Part shown: piece after piece, positions 51,142 to 54,692 of the stretch | Layout: every line of letters starts with the position of its first letter | Position numbering within the stretch: the first letter of the stretch is position 1 | NCBI RefSeq assembly: GCF_000425625.1 | Contig: NZ_KE384412.1 | Coordinates: 1 to 54,692, forward strand | Reading direction: 5' to 3' | DNA length: 54,692 nt | From: Stutzerimonas azotifigens DSM 17556 | GTDB lineage: Bacteria; Pseudomonadota; Gammaproteobacteria; Pseudomonadales; Pseudomonadaceae | Translations under genes and position numbers: made by a program | The notes under the pieces: model-generated | What the model saw: only the letters and a program-made list of their open reading frames with translations | Told to the model about the DNA's origin: nothing | Databases searched by the model: none

Positions 51142-52050
51142 ATGAAAGCCCCTCGTGTCACCCTCGATCAATGGCGAACGCTGCAGGCGGTGGTCGACCA
51201 CGGCGGCTTCGCCCAGGCCGCCGCGGCGCTGCACCGCTCGCAGTCGTCGGTCAGCTACACGGTGGCGCGGATGCAGGAGCAGCTGGGCGTGCCGCTGCTG
51301 CGCATCGACGGGCGCAAGGCGGTGCTCACCGAGGCCGGCCAGGCGCTGCTGCGCCGCTCCCGGCAACTGGTCAGCCAGGCCAGCCAGCTGGAGGACCTGG
51401 CCCACCACATGGAACAGGGCTGGGAAGCCGAGGTGCGCCTGGTGGTCGACGCCGCCTATCCCAACGCCAAGCTGATCCGCGCGCTCACCGCCTTCATGCC
51501 CGACAGCCGCGGCTGCCGCGTGCTGTTGCGCGAGGAGGTGCTCTCCGGGGTCGAGGACGTGCTACAGGACGGCACCGCCGACCTGGCGATCAGCGGCCTG
51601 GACATCACCGGTTACCTCGGCGCCCAGCTGGGCAGCGTCGAGTTCGTCGCCGTGGCCCAGGCCCACCACCCGCTGCACCAGTTGCAGCGCAAGCTCAGCG
51701 CCCACGACCTGCAGCACCAGATGCAGATCGTGGTGCGCGACTCCGGCCGCCGCCAGCCGCGCGACAGCGGCTGGCTCGGCGCCGAGCAGCGCTGGACGGT
51801 CGGCAGCCTGGCGACCTCGGTGGCCTTCGTGCGCAGCGGCCTGGGCTTCGCCTGGCTGCCGCGGCACATGATCGAGCGCGAGCTCGCCGAGGGCGTGCTC
51901 AAGCCGCTGCCGCTGGTGCAGGGCGGCATCCGCCGGCCGACCTTCTACCTTTACAGCAACAAGGACAAGCCGCTCGGTCCGGCGACGCGGATTCTCATCG
52001 AACTCATCAAGGCCTACGATGCCGAACCGCTCGTCACCCGCGCGAGCTGA
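51142..52050 (+). CDS. LysR-family transcriptional regulator
   Basis: A 302-residue LTTR (MKAPRVTLDQWRTLQAVVDH...) with a HTH at about 8-60 (GGFAQAAAALHRSQSSVSYTVARMQEQLG) and a substrate-binding domain beginning EVRLVVDAAYPNAKL. The start at 51142 is preferred over an ATG at 51115, which lacks an RBS, but the choice is uncertain. It is divergent from the small secreted protein and followed 24 bp later by a peptidyl-prolyl isomerase gene. Confidence 0.9.
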   Translation: MKAPRVTLDQWRTLQAVVDHGGFAQAAAALHRSQSSVSYTVARMQEQLGVPLLRIDGRKAVLTEAGQALLRRSRQLVSQASQLEDLAHHMEQGWEAEVRLVVDAAYPNAKLIRALTAFMPDSRGCRVLLREEVLSGVEDVLQDGTADLAISGLDITGYLGAQLGSVEFVAVAQAHHPLHQLQRKLSAHDLQHQMQIVVRDSGRRQPRDSGWLGAEQRWTVGSLATSVAFVRSGLGFAWLPRHMIERELAEGVLKPLPLVQGGIRRPTFYLYSNKDKPLGPATRILIELIKAYDAEPLVTRAS

Positions 52051-52074
52051 ATCACCCATCCAGGAAAACGTCCC

Positions 52075-52629
52075 ATGTTCAAACGTCTTCTTCTCGCTGC
52101 CTGTTCCCTGCTGATGGCCGGTCACCTGCTGGCCGCCGACAACCCCCATGTGCTGCTGAGCACCAGCCTCGGTGAAATCGAGATCGAGCTGGCCGCCGAC
52201 AAGGCGCCGGTGTCGGTCGAGAACTTCCTCGGCTACGTCGACAGCGGCTTCTACGACGGCACCGTGTTTCACCGCGTCATCCCGGGCTTCATGGTCCAGG
52301 GCGGCGGCTTCACCGAGGACATGCGGCAGAAGGACACCCGCGCGCCCATCCGCAACGAGGCCGACAACGGCCTGCACAACGTGCGCGGCACCCTGGCGAT
52401 GGCGCGCACCCAGGCGAAGGATTCGGCGACCGCGCAGTTCTTCATCAACCACCGCGACAACGCCTTCCTCGACCACGGCAGCCGCGACTTCGGCTACGCG
52501 GTGTTCGGCAAGGTGGTGCGCGGCATGGACGTGGTCGACCGCATCGCCCAGGTGCCCACCGGCAACCGCGGCATGCATCAGAATGTGCCGAGCACGCCGG
52601 TGACCATCCTCTCGGCCAAGCGGCTGTGA
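52075..52629 (+). CDS. Periplasmic cyclophilin-type peptidyl-prolyl cis-trans isomerase
   Basis: A 184-residue cyclophilin with a signal peptide ([20 protein letters not shown], about 1-20). The catalytic core motif [14 protein letters not shown] (about 64-77) includes the active-site Arg; ATAQFFIN and [16 protein letters not shown] are other conserved stretches. It resembles PpiA, which assists folding of envelope proteins. It is 24 bp after the LysR gene in the same direction. Confidence 0.93.
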   Translation: MFKRLLLAACSLLMAGHLLAADNPHVLLSTSLGEIEIELAADKAPVSVENFLGYVDSGFYDGTVFHRVIPGFMVQGGGFTEDMRQKDTRAPIRNEADNGLHNVRGTLAMARTQAKDSATAQFFINHRDNAFLDHGSRDFGYAVFGKVVRGMDVVDRIAQVPTGNRGMHQNVPSTPVTILSAKRL

Positions 52630-52637
52630 CGATTCAC

Positions 52638-52658
52638 GCCGTCGTGATCCACGACGGC
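52638..52658 (+). other. Stem-loop between isomerase and ABC transporter genes
   Basis: GCCGTCGTG pairs perfectly with CACGACGGC around an ATC loop, 9 nt after the isomerase stop. There is no T-run, so it could be an attenuator-like or RNA-processing hairpin rather than a terminator. Confidence 0.4.
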
Positions 52659-52669
52659 CTCTGCCGAGC

Positions 52670-54523
<1,854 letters not shown>

Positions 54524-54577
54524 TCCACGGGCGGCCGGTCCAGTCTCGATGCCGTTCGCAGCCAAGGTCGCCCGACC

Positions 54578-54685
54578 CTGTCGCCGCGAGGGCGCGCCTC
54601 CCATAGGATTCGGTGGGCACCGTCTGCTTTCGTGGGAGGCCCGCCCTCGGGGCGATGCTCTTGCGGGCGGTCTCGACCGCGAACG
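54578..54685. repeat. REP-like palindromic repeat cluster
   Basis: The same order of GC arms (GTCGCCGCGAGGGCGCGCCT, then GTGGGAGGCCCGCCCTCGGG, then CGATGCTCTTGCGGG and TCTCGACCGCGA) found at 124-233. It is intergenic, downstream of the ABC transporter gene. Confidence 0.62.
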
Positions 54686-54692
54686 AGTCCCC

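Overview
The window is a GC-rich chromosomal stretch from a gamma-proteobacterium, most likely Pseudomonas or the closely related Stutzerimonas. The evidence is the mutS-fdxA and cinA-recA-recX neighbourhood, Pseudomonas-type REP elements, an OprD-type porin, and the general gene content. All calls come from reading translations and DNA by eye; no database search was run.

Layout. 1-7.3 kb: recX, recA (with a LexA box) and cinA on the minus strand; then an acyltransferase that interrupts the usual order, a small protein, mutS and fdxA on the plus strand. 7.3-11.5 kb: a CsbD-type stress protein, a tight three-gene glycolipid-like cluster (glycosyltransferase, DUF2334 deacetylase, YbhN-like flippase) and a YihY membrane protein. 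11.7-15.7 kb: small membrane protein, TauE/SafE exporter with divergent LysR, a LysR remnant, and a frameshifted glycine-zipper toxin-like gene coupled to a small membrane protein (candidate effector/immunity pair). 15.8-17.7 kb: LysR and divergent EamA transporter.

17.7-29.1 kb is the most interesting block. A minus-strand catabolic operon (CitMHS transporter, 2-hydroxyacid dehydrogenase, AtuA/DUF1446, DUF4387, MmgE/PrpD) sits beside a helix-turn-helix protein fused to a citrate-synthase fold whose first catalytic His is lost and whose Asp is Glu. A degenerate copy of the transporter promoter and 5' end lies upstream of an OprD-type porin. A frameshifted MipA gene and a secreted lipase lie in between. 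I propose an uncharacterised tricarboxylate-like uptake and degradation system sensed by a repurposed citrate synthase.

29.1-33 kb: a Phd/RelE toxin-antitoxin pair bracketed by duplicated relE-end, terminator and tRNA-Thr 3' sequences (an islet at tRNA-Thr(CGT)), then a three-gene envelope-stress operon. 33-39.8 kb: two paralogous secreted GH5 cellulase-family proteins, each with 3 or 4 copies of an unfamiliar ~79-residue module, separated by 196-bp tandem repeats and sharing a conserved leader. 39.8-54.7 kb: cvfB, a PQQ sugar dehydrogenase, lipoproteins, the ergothioneine genes egtB-egtD followed by a subtilisin-like protease, a DEAD-box helicase, LysR, peptidyl-prolyl isomerase and an ABC exporter. 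REP-like palindromes occur at both ends. No rRNA, CRISPR array or intact insertion sequence was seen.
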